Below, in pieces: positions 16,743-22,984 of a DNA stretch of 22,984 bases. The stretch is from assembly GCA_010027295.1 (NCBI GenBank), contig RGVM01000004.1, positions 1 to 22,984 of the forward strand. The letters run 5' to 3'. Position 1 is the first letter of the stretch, and the number at the start of each line of letters is the position of its first letter. The position numbers were made by a program, and so were the translations under genes. This DNA comes from Chitinophagia bacterium (lineage in GTDB: Bacteria; Bacteroidota; Bacteroidia; Chitinophagales; Chitinophagaceae). The notes under the pieces are model-generated. The model searched no databases, was not told the DNA's origin, and was given only the letters and a program-made list of their open reading frames with translations.

Positions 16743-18218
16743 TTGTCCAAAAGAGCGGTCATTATCGGCAGCGGTTTCGCAGGCCTATCTGCTGCATCCT
16801 TCATGGCCCGTGCGGGCTGGCAGGTGACGGTCCTGGAGAAGCATGACATGCCGGGGGGCAGGGCCCGGCGCCTCGTCGAGTCGGGGTTCACCTTCGACAT
16901 GGGCCCCAGCTTTTATTGGATGCCGGACGTCTTCGACCGGTATTTCGCCTGTTTCGGGAAGCAGGTGGCTGACTATTACGATCTCCGTCGCCTTGATCCC
17001 TCGTACCGTGTTTACTGGTCCGATGGTCCGATGGATGTTCCGGCGGACTATGAGGCATTCTGCGGGATGCTGGAGGGGTTGGAGCCGGGTGCCACCGCCC
17101 AGCTGGCCCGCTTCCTGAACGAGGCCGAGTACAAGTACCGGGTTGGCATCGACAAGCTTGTATTCAAGCCGGGGCAGTCGCTGATCGAACTGGTGGATGC
17201 GGACCTCATTCGCGGACTGTTCCGACTCGACGTGTTCCGGTCCATCAAGAGCCATGTGGCGAAGCATTTCCGACATCCCAAGATCCGTCAGCTGCTGGAG
17301 TTCCCGGTGCTCTTCCTGGGTGCGAGGCCGGAGGATACGCCGGCGCTCTACAGTCTCATGAACTATGCCGACATCCGGCTGGGCACCTGGTACCCGATGG
17401 GTGGCATCTATGCCGTCGTGGAGGCCATGCACCGGCTGGCGATGGAGCAGGGGGCCGTGTTCCGCTTCGGCCGCAACGTCGACAGGGTCGATATTTCGGG
17501 ACGTTCGGTGAAGAGCGTACATACCTCCGACGGTGAGGTATATGAAGCAGACGTGGTGATCGGCGGTGCGGACTACCATTTCATCGAAACACGCCTCCTG
17601 CCGAAGCAATACCGTTCCTATTCGGACGCCTGGTGGGACCGCCGCCTCATGGCGCCCGCCGCCCTGCTGTATTATGTGGGGCTCGACACGCGCATCCCGG
17701 GTATCCCCCATCACTCGCTGTTCTTCGACGAGCCCTTCGATCCCCACGCCCGTGACATATACGTCACGAAGAGCTGGCCCGACAAACCCCTTTTCTATCT
17801 CAGCGCTTCCAGCGTGACCGACCCTGCGGCCGCCCCGGAAGGCTGTGAGAACCTTGTCTTCCTGATCCCGCTGGCGGCCGGCCTCGAGGGTGATTCCGAG
17901 GAGGTACGCGAGCGTTATTTCCAGATCATGGCCGACAGGCTGCAGCGCTATACGGGAGTCGACATGCGCCAACACCTGGTCTATAAGCGCTCCTACTGCC
18001 ACAGCGATTTCCGGCACGACTACAACGCCTTCAAGGGCAACGCCTACGGTCTTGCGAACACGTTGCTCCAGACGGCCCACCTCAAGCCCTCCTGTAAAAG
18101 TTCCAAACTCGATAACCTCTTCTATACGGGACAGCTGACCGTACCAGGACCGGGGGTGCCGCCCAGCCTCATCAGCGGCGAGGTGGTCGCCGGGCAGGTG
18201 CTCTCCCGTTTCGGTTGA
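16743..18218 (+). CDS. crtI: Phytoene desaturase (CrtI type), TTG start, 491 aa
   Basis: An FAD-dependent, membrane-associated enzyme that introduces double bases of conjugation into phytoene, normally through to lycopene in bacteria. The dinucleotide-binding fold is complete: AVIIGSGFAGLSAA with Gly9, Gly11 and Gly14, Glu32 at the end of the second strand, then DMPGGRARR. The next segment, FTFDMGPSFYWMPDVFDRYF, is characteristic of bacterial CrtI. The C-terminus has LFYTGQLTVPGPGVPPSLIS, the conserved FAD-binding tail. The start codon is TTG at 16743; the first in-frame ATG (codon 21) would delete the FAD loop, so TTG is preferred. It lies 60 bases after the sigma gene and 94 before crtB. 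Closely related CrtN or CrtD-type desaturases are less likely given the crtB partner. Confidence 0.93.
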   Translation: MSKRAVIIGSGFAGLSAASFMARAGWQVTVLEKHDMPGGRARRLVESGFTFDMGPSFYWMPDVFDRYFACFGKQVADYYDLRRLDPSYRVYWSDGPMDVPADYEAFCGMLEGLEPGATAQLARFLNEAEYKYRVGIDKLVFKPGQSLIELVDADLIRGLFRLDVFRSIKSHVAKHFRHPKIRQLLEFPVLFLGARPEDTPALYSLMNYADIRLGTWYPMGGIYAVVEAMHRLAMEQGAVFRFGRNVDRVDISGRSVKSVHTSDGEVYEADVVIGGADYHFIETRLLPKQYRSYSDAWWDRRLMAPAALLYYVGLDTRIPGIPHHSLFFDEPFDPHARDIYVTKSWPDKPLFYLSASSVTDPAAAPEGCENLVFLIPLAAGLEGDSEEVRERYFQIMADRLQRYTGVDMRQHLVYKRSYCHSDFRHDYNAFKGNAYGLANTLLQTAHLKPSCKSSKLDNLFYTGQLTVPGPGVPPSLISGEVVAGQVLSRFG

Positions 18219-18253
18219 GCATCTCCGTGGTACGCTTGTGCCACTACCTTCGG

Positions 18254-18300
18254 CTTTTGTGAACAAAAGACCGGGTTATTTCGTATATTCATTGAACAAA
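18254..18300. promoter_or_regulatory. Operator-like half-sites O3 upstream of crtB
   Basis: CTTTTGT (18254-18260) and ACAAAAG (18263-18269) form a compact palindrome with a 2-base centre. TTGAACAAA (18292-18300) exactly matches the right-arm consensus TTnAACAAA of O1 and O2. GTGAACAAA (18259-18267) matches it at all but one base, and the two copies are 33 bases apart, three 11-bp units. The last copy lies 12 bases before the crtB start codon. No clean TAnnTTTG box is present, so the promoter here is either divergent or read by the ECF factor. Confidence 0.5.
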
Positions 18301-18312
18301 GTCCAGGAAATC

Positions 18313-19149
18313 ATGCTCCGGATCTTCCATGAAGTCAGCCAGGCCTGCAGTCGCATCACCACGGAGCGCTACAGCACCTCCTTCAGCAGCGCCATACGGA
18401 TCCTGCATGAGGACATCCGGACACCGATCTACAACATTTACGGTTTCGTCCGTTTCGCCGACGAAATCGTGGACACCTTCCATGACCACGACAAGGAGGC
18501 CCTGCTGGCCGACTTCAAGCGGGAGACCTACGAGTCCATAGCCCGGGGTATCAGCCTGAACCCCATCCTGCACAGCTTCCAGATCACCGTCAACCGCTAT
18601 GGCATCGACCATGAACTGATCGAGGCTTTCTTCCGCAGCATGGAGTTCGACCTGGATCGGCACCGGTATGACCAGGTCGGGTATGAAGAGTATATTTACG
18701 GCAGTGCCGAGGTTGTCGGGCTTATGTGCCTCTACGTTTTCTGCGACGGCGACAGGGAGCTCTACGAGAACCTGAAGCCCAATGCGCGCTCGCTGGGGGC
18801 CGCCTTCCAGAAGGTCAACTTCCTGCGCGATGTGAAGGCCGACTACATGGACCTCAAGCGGGTCTATTTTCCCGGAGTAGACTTCCAGCGTTTCACGCCC
18901 GACATGAAGCGCACCATCGAGGAAGACATCGCGAAGGATTTCCGCCATGCCTACCAGGGCATTGTGCGACTGCCTCTGAAGGCGCGCTTCGGTGTCTATC
19001 TGGCCTACAAGTACTATCTCAGCCTATTCCGGAAGATCTGCAACGTCCAACCCCAGCGCATTCTCGAGGAGCGCATACGCATTCCCAATCATGCGAAGCT
19101 CTGGGTGGCAACCAAGGCGGTGATCCGCACGCAACTCAACATGCTCTGA
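18313..19149 (+). CDS. crtB: Phytoene synthase, 278 aa
   Basis: The enzyme condenses two geranylgeranyl diphosphates head-to-head to phytoene, the first committed carotenoid step. It is an all-helical trans-isoprenyl synthase with both Mg/diphosphate motifs: FADEIVDTFHD (Asp50 and Asp54) and FLRDVKAD (Asp173 and Asp177). It also has the conserved GSAEVVGLMCLYVF and AAFQKVNFLRD stretches. ATG 18313 gives the normal length and begins just before EVSQACSRITTERYSTSF. The frame stays open to 18238, but that extension would run through the O3 repeats and is unlike the family. It ends seven bases before the convergent dusB stop. Squalene synthase family members have similar motifs, but the crtI neighbour settles it. 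Confidence 0.94.
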   Translation: MLRIFHEVSQACSRITTERYSTSFSSAIRILHEDIRTPIYNIYGFVRFADEIVDTFHDHDKEALLADFKRETYESIARGISLNPILHSFQITVNRYGIDHELIEAFFRSMEFDLDRHRYDQVGYEEYIYGSAEVVGLMCLYVFCDGDRELYENLKPNARSLGAAFQKVNFLRDVKADYMDLKRVYFPGVDFQRFTPDMKRTIEEDIAKDFRHAYQGIVRLPLKARFGVYLAYKYYLSLFRKICNVQPQRILEERIRIPNHAKLWVATKAVIRTQLNML

Positions 19150-19156
19150 CGCCTCT

Positions 19157-20191
19157 TCAGTCGCAGGCGCAGCGCATGGCGTCCATCTCTGGCATCCAGC
19201 GGGAGAAGACATGGTCGCGGTAGGTGCTATCCACCTCTCCCAGCACCGCATCAATCTCTTCGACGGAGGATTTCGTGACCAGTCGCTGTCTGAACTCACG
19301 GATGCCGGGCAGTCCCTTCAGGTAGTTGCCGTAGTGGCGGCGCATTTCGTTGATGCCGGCCGTCCTTCCCTTCCATTCTACGCTCCGCATCAGGTGTTGG
19401 CGGATGACGTGCACCCTCTCGCCGATGCTTGCCGGCATCAGGTGTTCCCCTGTTTCCAGATAGTGTCGGATCTCTCGGAAGATCCATGGGTAGCCAATGG
19501 CTGCGCGTCCTATCATGATGCCGTCGACGCCGTACCTGTCGCGGTAGGCCTTCGCCTTCTCGGGCGAGTCGATGTCGCCGTTACCGAAGACGGGGATCCG
19601 CATGCGCGGGTTCTCCTTCACTTTGGCGATCCATGACCAGTCGGCCTCGCCCCTGTAGAGCTGGCAGCGTGTCCGTGCGTGTATGGAGATGGCCTGTACG
19701 CCGATGTCCTGCATGCGTTCGGCCACTTCGACGATGTTGATGCTGTCAGCGTCCCATCCAAGCCTCGTCTTGACGGTTACGGGTAGGGACGTCGAGCGTA
19801 CAACGGCCCTGGTGAGTCGTTCCATAAGGTCCACGTCCTTGAGGACGGCCGCGCCTGCGCCTTTGCTGACGACTTTTTTGACTGGGCACCCGAAGTTGAT
19901 ATCGAGCAGGTCGGGGTTGACTGTCTCGACGATGCGGGCACTGAGGGCCATTGCCTCCTCGTCGCCTCCGAAGATCTGTATGCCCACCGGCCTCTCGGCA
20001 TCGAATATGTCGAGCTTCTGACGGCTCTTGATGGCATCGCGGATGAGGCCTTCGCTGCTGATGAATTCCGAGAACATGAGGTCGGCCCCCGCCTGCTTGC
20101 AGACGGCGCGGAAGGGAGGGTCGCTCACGTCCTCCATCGGGGCTAGGAGCAGAGGGAATGCGGGCAGCGATATGTTTCCTATGCGTACCAT
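19157..20191 (-). CDS. dusB: tRNA-dihydrouridine synthase, DusB type, 344 aa
   Basis: An FMN- and NADPH-dependent enzyme that reduces uridine to dihydrouridine in the D-loop of tRNA. The TIM barrel begins with LLLAPMEDVSDPPFRAVC, the FMN-binding start, followed by DLMFSEFISSEGL. IQIFGGDEEAM and DINFGCPVKKVVSKGAGAA contain the catalytic Cys102. VTVKTRLGWDADS, ISIHARTRCQLYRGEADW, PVFGNGDIDSPEKA and GIMIGRAAIGYPWIF complete the phosphate-binding side, and the C-terminal helical domain has RRHYGNYLKG. I chose the ATG at 20191 (minus strand) because MVRIGNISLP is the usual beginning. The open frame extends to 20551 only because it runs under the divergent protease gene. It is convergent with crtB and divergent from the protease, and unrelated in function to either. 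Confidence 0.95.
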   Translation of the reverse strand: MVRIGNISLPAFPLLLAPMEDVSDPPFRAVCKQAGADLMFSEFISSEGLIRDAIKSRQKLDIFDAERPVGIQIFGGDEEAMALSARIVETVNPDLLDINFGCPVKKVVSKGAGAAVLKDVDLMERLTRAVVRSTSLPVTVKTRLGWDADSINIVEVAERMQDIGVQAISIHARTRCQLYRGEADWSWIAKVKENPRMRIPVFGNGDIDSPEKAKAYRDRYGVDGIMIGRAAIGYPWIFREIRHYLETGEHLMPASIGERVHVIRQHLMRSVEWKGRTAGINEMRRHYGNYLKGLPGIREFRQRLVTKSSVEEIDAVLGEVDSTYRDHVFSRWMPEMDAMRCACD

Positions 20192-20200
20192 GAAAGGATG

Positions 20201-20208
20201 CAAATTTA
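20201..20208 (-). promoter_or_regulatory. Possible -7 box (TAAATTTG) for dusB
   Basis: Read on the minus strand, TAAATTTG matches TAnnTTTG perfectly and ends nine bases before the dusB start codon. Transcription would begin only about five bases before the ATG, giving an almost leaderless message. No good TTTG stands at -33. The other half of the 69-base divergent gap shows no recognisable promoter for the protease gene. Confidence 0.4.
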
Positions 20209-20260
20209 CTGAGTTGGCGGCTGACGCGGCCATTGTTACTTTTATGGCAAGAACGTTGAC

Positions 20261-21214
20261 ATGTCCTACGATATCGACCACCAACCGGGTATGAGTTATG
20301 GGCGTACGCTGCTGACCCTCTTCGGTTTCCTGCTCCTGGGCATGGTGGCCGGCAGCCTGTTCTCGGCAAGTGTCTGGACGCTCATGACGGGGCGCGGAAT
20401 CGCCACCCTTTCGCAGGACATGCTGGACCCGCACTTCGCGAACGCGCTGCGCATCATGCAGCTCGTCAGCTCCCTCTTCCTCTTCTTCCTGCCTGCCTGG
20501 GGGGCCATCCGGATCCTGCACAGGAGCCCCATGCGCTTCATGGGCTTCCAACAGGGCCGAGACCTGCGCATGGCGGGCCTGGTGGTGCTCGTGATGGCGG
20601 CCTGCCTGCCGATGGTGGGCTCCCTGTCCGAGCTCAACCGGATGATACCCGTTCCGTCCTCATACCAGAAGGTCTTCCAGGACATGGAGGACAGCTATAT
20701 GCGGCAGATGAAGGCGATGGCGCGGATGGGCGGCTTCATGGACTACCTCTCCTGCCTGCTCATCATGGCCTTCATCCCTGCGCTATTCGAGGAGAGCTTC
20801 TTCCGGGGCGGCATGCAGAACCTGCTGCAACGCATGACATCCAGGCCCTGGGTGGCCGTCATCGTTACGTCCCTCGTCTTCAGCGCCATCCATTTCTCCT
20901 ACTACGGCTTCATCCCCAGGTTCGCGCTGGGTCTGGTCCTCGGACTCCTGTTCCAGTACAGCGGCAGCCTTTGGATGTCCATCCTCGGACATTTCTTGAA
21001 CAATGCCGTAGTGGTGACATACATCTATTGGCTCACCCTGCATGGCCGTCCGATCGAGGAGGCCATGGACGACAGCCAGCCGCTATGGTACGGCCTTCCG
21101 GCAACCCTGGCCATCGTGGGGCTGATGGTCCTCTACCGCCGCCGGGGTGAACAGATTCAAAGGGGGCGCATGTCGCCGGAGGACAGGTCGAGGGAGGAGA
21201 AATGGCTGGCCTGA
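20261..21214 (+). CDS. CPBP-family intramembrane metalloprotease, 317 aa
   Basis: A polytopic membrane protein of the CAAX protease / bacteriocin-processing (Abi, Rce1-like) family. The catalytic signature is FEESFFRGGMQNLL with Glu177, Glu178 and Arg182, followed by VFSAIHFSYYGFIPRF (His211) and GHFLNNAVVV (His244 and Asn248). All four conserved motifs are present, so it should be an active glutamate-type intramembrane peptidase. Hydrophobic stretches at about residues 15-45, 65-85, 103-121, 162-175, 197-213, 220-235 and 240-260 fit the usual six to eight helices. ATG 20261 is taken as start, with ATG 20291 as an alternative just before the first helix. Substrates are unknown; in Bacteroidota this gene often sits next to DUF2007 and cdsA, as here. 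Confidence 0.88.
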   Translation: MSYDIDHQPGMSYGRTLLTLFGFLLLGMVAGSLFSASVWTLMTGRGIATLSQDMLDPHFANALRIMQLVSSLFLFFLPAWGAIRILHRSPMRFMGFQQGRDLRMAGLVVLVMAACLPMVGSLSELNRMIPVPSSYQKVFQDMEDSYMRQMKAMARMGGFMDYLSCLLIMAFIPALFEESFFRGGMQNLLQRMTSRPWVAVIVTSLVFSAIHFSYYGFIPRFALGLVLGLLFQYSGSLWMSILGHFLNNAVVVTYIYWLTLHGRPIEEAMDDSQPLWYGLPATLAIVGLMVLYRRRGEQIQRGRMSPEDRSREEKWLA

Positions 21215-21215
21215 C

Positions 21216-21431
21216 ATGAACGCCGGCTGGACACTGCTCTGCCGCCTGACGGACCCCGTCGAGGCGGGTATCCTACGGAGCGTGCTGGAGACGAACGGCA
21301 TCCCGGTGGCCCTGCTCGACCGGATGGACTCTTCCTATCCCCACGTATTCCCGGGCGAGATCGAGGTCTATGTGCCGCCTCTCTGGCTCCATCTGGCCCT
21401 TGAGCTCAAGGACCGGACCCTGATGAACTGA
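21216..21431 (+). CDS. DUF2007-type small protein, 71 aa
   Basis: A short cytoplasmic protein whose pattern WTLLCRLTDPVEAGILRSVL, ETNGIPVALLDRMDSSYP and GEIEVYVPPLWLHLA matches the DUF2007 fold (a PII-like ferredoxin-type alpha/beta unit annotated as a putative signal-transducing protein). No enzymatic residues are evident. The start at 21216 comes one base after the stop of the protease gene, and cdsA begins 18 bases after its own stop, so the three genes are very likely one operon. The function of this family is not known, and I do not assign one beyond a probable accessory role to its membrane-protein neighbours. Confidence 0.8.
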   Translation: MNAGWTLLCRLTDPVEAGILRSVLETNGIPVALLDRMDSSYPHVFPGEIEVYVPPLWLHLALELKDRTLMN

Positions 21432-21449
21432 CCCCATCAAACAAACGCC

Positions 21450-22355
21450 ATGCCTTTCGATCCCGTCGTCTTTCGCACCCGAGCCCTGACGGCCCTCGTC
21501 TTCGCCGCCGTCATGCTTGCCGGACTGCTGTGGAACGGATGGAGCTTCTTCCTTCTGTTCACCGTCGTGCATTTCGGATGCTGGCAGGAGTATGGCAGGC
21601 TGACATGCCTGATCCATCCTGAAGCCAGGGAGGGGATCGACGCCCACCTGATGACCTTCGGCATGATGGGTTGGTGCGGGATGATCCTGGCATCTGCCGG
21701 CCTGCTGGGCAATGCGGTAGAGGCGGAGACCATGGGGAGGATCGCGCGCATGTCCCTTGCAGTATTGGCGGCCACTGTCGCCTACCGGCATTTCTTCGGG
21801 GGACGGCGTTTGTCGTCCGTTGCGCTGAGGGTACTCCTCATTGGTGTCGCCTACCTCTCGATACCCTGGGTTATGCTCTTGCATATACGCAGCGGTGCAC
21901 CCTGGATGCCGGGAGGTGACGGCCCCCATTTCGCCCGCGACATCGCCGCCGCGATGGGACAGACCCTGCCACTGGTCATCATCGCATCCATCTGGCTGAA
22001 CGATACCCTGGCCTACCTGACAGGCTCCTTCCTGGGACGGACGCCCCTGTCTCATATTTCCCCGAAGAAGACATGGGAGGGAACGATCGGCGGCGTGGTG
22101 CTCAGCGTGGCGCTTGTGACGCTGGTCGGGCATTACGGCTTGGGTGGCGACACCATGCTGTATGGCAGCATCTCTTTCCTGTCATCGGTGGCCGGGACGG
22201 TGGGCGACCTACTTGAGAGCTGGCTAAAGCGCAGGGCTGGCGTGAAGGACAGCGGCAGCTTCATGCCCGGGCACGGCGGCTTCCTGGACCGCTTCGACTC
22301 CCTCCTGCTTGCAGTGCCCGCCGTGTGGGTCTACTGCATGCTCGTGGCGGGTTGA
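21450..22355 (+). CDS. cdsA: Phosphatidate cytidylyltransferase, 301 aa
   Basis: An integral membrane enzyme making CDP-diacylglycerol from phosphatidate and CTP, the branch point of phospholipid synthesis. The C-terminal CDP-DAG signature is complete: SWLKRRAGVKDSGS then FMPGHGGFLDRFD (residues 257-283), with the KD, HGG and DRxD residues that bind Mg and CTP. Before it, LNDTLAYLTGSFLGRTPLS and SPKKTWEGTIGG are also family hallmarks. About seven or eight hydrophobic segments precede and flank these. The length and the start MPFDPVVFRTRALTALVF are normal for Bacteroidota. It follows the DUF2007 gene closely. A run of six T at 22363-22368, just after the stop, lacks a strong stem, so the transcript may read into the structured region beyond. 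Confidence 0.95.
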   Translation: MPFDPVVFRTRALTALVFAAVMLAGLLWNGWSFFLLFTVVHFGCWQEYGRLTCLIHPEAREGIDAHLMTFGMMGWCGMILASAGLLGNAVEAETMGRIARMSLAVLAATVAYRHFFGGRRLSSVALRVLLIGVAYLSIPWVMLLHIRSGAPWMPGGDGPHFARDIAAAMGQTLPLVIIASIWLNDTLAYLTGSFLGRTPLSHISPKKTWEGTIGGVVLSVALVTLVGHYGLGGDTMLYGSISFLSSVAGTVGDLLESWLKRRAGVKDSGSFMPGHGGFLDRFDSLLLAVPAVWVYCMLVAG

Positions 22356-22502
22356 ATCCCTTTTTTCCTGATTCTCATCCATCATGCCATGATCCTTGCC
22401 GATGGCTTTCGGTATCTAGAAGAGTAACGAGCGCGCAAGACATTTCCCTGACATATCATCGAGCCATTCTTCGGACGCCATCCAGGGCATGTCCGAAACG
22501 GT

Positions 22503-22535
22503 AGGGGCCGGGTGACTATGAGTCATCCGGCCCTT
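22503..22535 (+). terminator. Strong stem-loop in the cdsA / TonB-receptor gap, terminator-like
   Basis: GGGCCGGGTGACT (22505-22517) pairs with AGTCATCCGGCCC (22521-22533) around a 3-base loop with one G-T pair; an A-T and another G-T pair can extend it. TTGTTGT follows, a weak U-tract. It is 150 bases past the cdsA stop and may end that transcript, or may be the first element of the leader of the receptor gene. The preceding bases 22356-22502 hold nothing else that I recognise. Confidence 0.55.
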
Positions 22536-22548
22536 GTTGTGTCATGCC

Positions 22549-22586
22549 ATTGTCATTTCCCGGCTCCGTCGCCGTCTTGTGACAAT
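22549..22586 (+). repeat. Inverted repeat in the TonB-receptor leader
   Basis: ATTGTCA (22549-22555) is complementary to TGACAAT (22580-22586), with a 24-base GC-rich loop between. It lies between two stronger hairpins and could form the middle helix of a structured leader. On its own it is weak evidence. Confidence 0.35.
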
Positions 22587-22596
22587 TCCATGATGC

Positions 22597-22614
22597 AAGC
22601 CGGGGAGCCGGCTT
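22597..22614 (+). terminator. Terminator-like hairpin 36 bases before the TonB-receptor start
   Basis: AAGCCGG (22597-22603) and CCGGCTT (22608-22614) form a 7-bp GC-rich stem with a 4-base loop, followed by TCAATTTT. The form is that of an intrinsic terminator or attenuator placed directly ahead of the receptor gene. Its sequence is loosely like the B12 box of cobalamin riboswitches, but the rest of that riboswitch is not visible. Confidence 0.45.
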
Positions 22615-22650
22615 TCAATTTTGCGCCGTCAAACTGCGCAGATGCGAGAG

Positions 22651-22984
22651 ATGCAGATCCTAATGTTATTGATGGCTGTCACGGGTGTCCTGCGGGCTTC
22701 CAGCTCTCCGCATGTTGACACCCTGCCCGCTCGCGGTCTTGAGGAGGTCGTAGTGACTGCTACGCGTACCGAGCGCAGGATGGGCGGGGTCTCCGTCCCT
22801 GTAACCCTTGTCGGTCGCGAAGTCATCCGCAGCAGCGGGTCATTGAGGCTTGCCGACATCCTGATGGAGCAGACGGGCCTAGCCGTGGTGCAAGGTTTCG
22901 GGCGTGGCATCCAGATGCAGGGCCTGTCGCCCGAATACACGTTGATCCTCGTCGACGGGGAGCCGCTGATCGGTCGGATGGGCG
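22651..22984 (+). CDS. TonB-dependent outer-membrane receptor, N-terminal part, cut by the window end
   Basis: The first 111 residues of a longer protein. MQILMLLMAVTGVLRASSSP is a plausible signal peptide with a short hydrophobic core. GLEEVVVTATRTERRM (residues 29-44) is the TonB-box-like lead-in common to these receptors. The plug domain then starts: VPVTLVGREVIRSSGS, LADILMEQTGLAVVQGFG, IQMQGLSPEYTLILVDGEPL. The plug would close a 22-strand barrel, so about 600 residues should lie outside the window. The VDGEPLIGR form occurs in siderophore-, haem- and cobalamin-type receptors, so the substrate cannot be named. ATG 22651 is chosen because it opens the signal peptide. Upstream stem-loops suggest control at the RNA level. 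Confidence 0.9.
   Translation, partial: MQILMLLMAVTGVLRASSSPHVDTLPARGLEEVVVTATRTERRMGGVSVPVTLVGREVIRSSGSLRLADILMEQTGLAVVQGFGRGIQMQGLSPEYTLILVDGEPLIGRMG

Noticed and set aside
16785..18266. Long open frame (493 codons) on the minus strand opposite crtI
   Set aside because: The + strand encodes a complete CrtI with all motifs. The antisense frame is low in complexity of motif, shows no family resemblance, and is the kind of long shadow frame expected in GC-rich coding DNA.
21437..21445. TCAAACAAA just before cdsA as another CarH-type half-site
   Set aside because: One mismatch to TTnAACAAA, no partner in 11-bp phase, no promoter boxes nearby, and it lies within a housekeeping operon. Chance is the simpler explanation.
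22440..22650. Cobalamin riboswitch upstream of the TonB-dependent receptor
   Set aside because: AAGCCGGGGAGCCGGC is only loosely like a B12 box, and the conserved core (the GGTG-to-CCCGCnACTGT region and a GCCACTG element) is missing. The similarity is explained by a self-complementary hairpin. A covariance search would decide.
1..22984. CRISPR arrays, tRNA/rRNA genes, insertion sequences, phage or toxin-antitoxin genes
   Set aside because: I looked for regular direct repeats, cloverleaf-like segments, transposase motifs and terminal inverted repeats and saw none.

Overview
The window looks like a chromosomal segment of a GC-rich member of the Bacteroidota. The grounds are several upstream regions carrying the Bacteroidota-type -7 element TAnnTTTG (once with a well-spaced -33 TTTG), a MerR/B12 regulator + ECF sigma + crtI + crtB block, a CpsB/YwqE-type phosphatase after fucose genes, and a TonB-dependent receptor. 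I see no tRNA, rRNA, CRISPR array, transposase or phage gene. The order or family cannot be fixed from this sequence alone.

Positions 1-15119 are an exopolysaccharide / O-antigen-type locus, all on the + strand. It begins with a glycosyltransferase cut by the window edge and broken by a frameshift (1-1126). Next come GT4-type glycosyltransferases (1159, 2522, 5121, 8138), a Wzy-like polytopic polymerase (3712), an AsnB-family amidotransferase (6227), a NodU/CmcH-type carbamoyltransferase (9618) and a GT2 glycosyltransferase (11398). The GDP-fucose pathway follows as gmd (12242) and fcl (13386), and the block ends with a PHP-type tyrosine phosphatase (14379). Together these would make GDP-fucose, assemble a repeat unit, probably amidate and carbamoylate it, and polymerise it. 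No flippase, Wzz/BY-kinase or initiating glycosyl-phosphate transferase lies in the window.

Positions 15180-19149 are a light/B12 carotenoid module: a CarH/LitR-like MerR regulator with a cobalamin-binding domain, an ECF sigma factor, phytoene desaturase (crtI) and phytoene synthase (crtB). The non-coding DNA here carries a repeated operator-like element. Two copies of TTTGTTnAA-N16-TTnAACAAA sit exactly 55 bp apart across the sigma-factor promoter, and related half-sites 33 bp apart lie upstream of crtB. I take these to be the regulator's binding sites. This is the most interesting signal in the window.

Positions 19157-22355 are housekeeping genes: dusB (convergent with crtB), then divergently a CPBP-family membrane protease, a DUF2007 small protein and cdsA. 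Positions 22356-22650 are non-coding with three consecutive stem-loops, leading into the 5' part of a TonB-dependent receptor cut by the window end.
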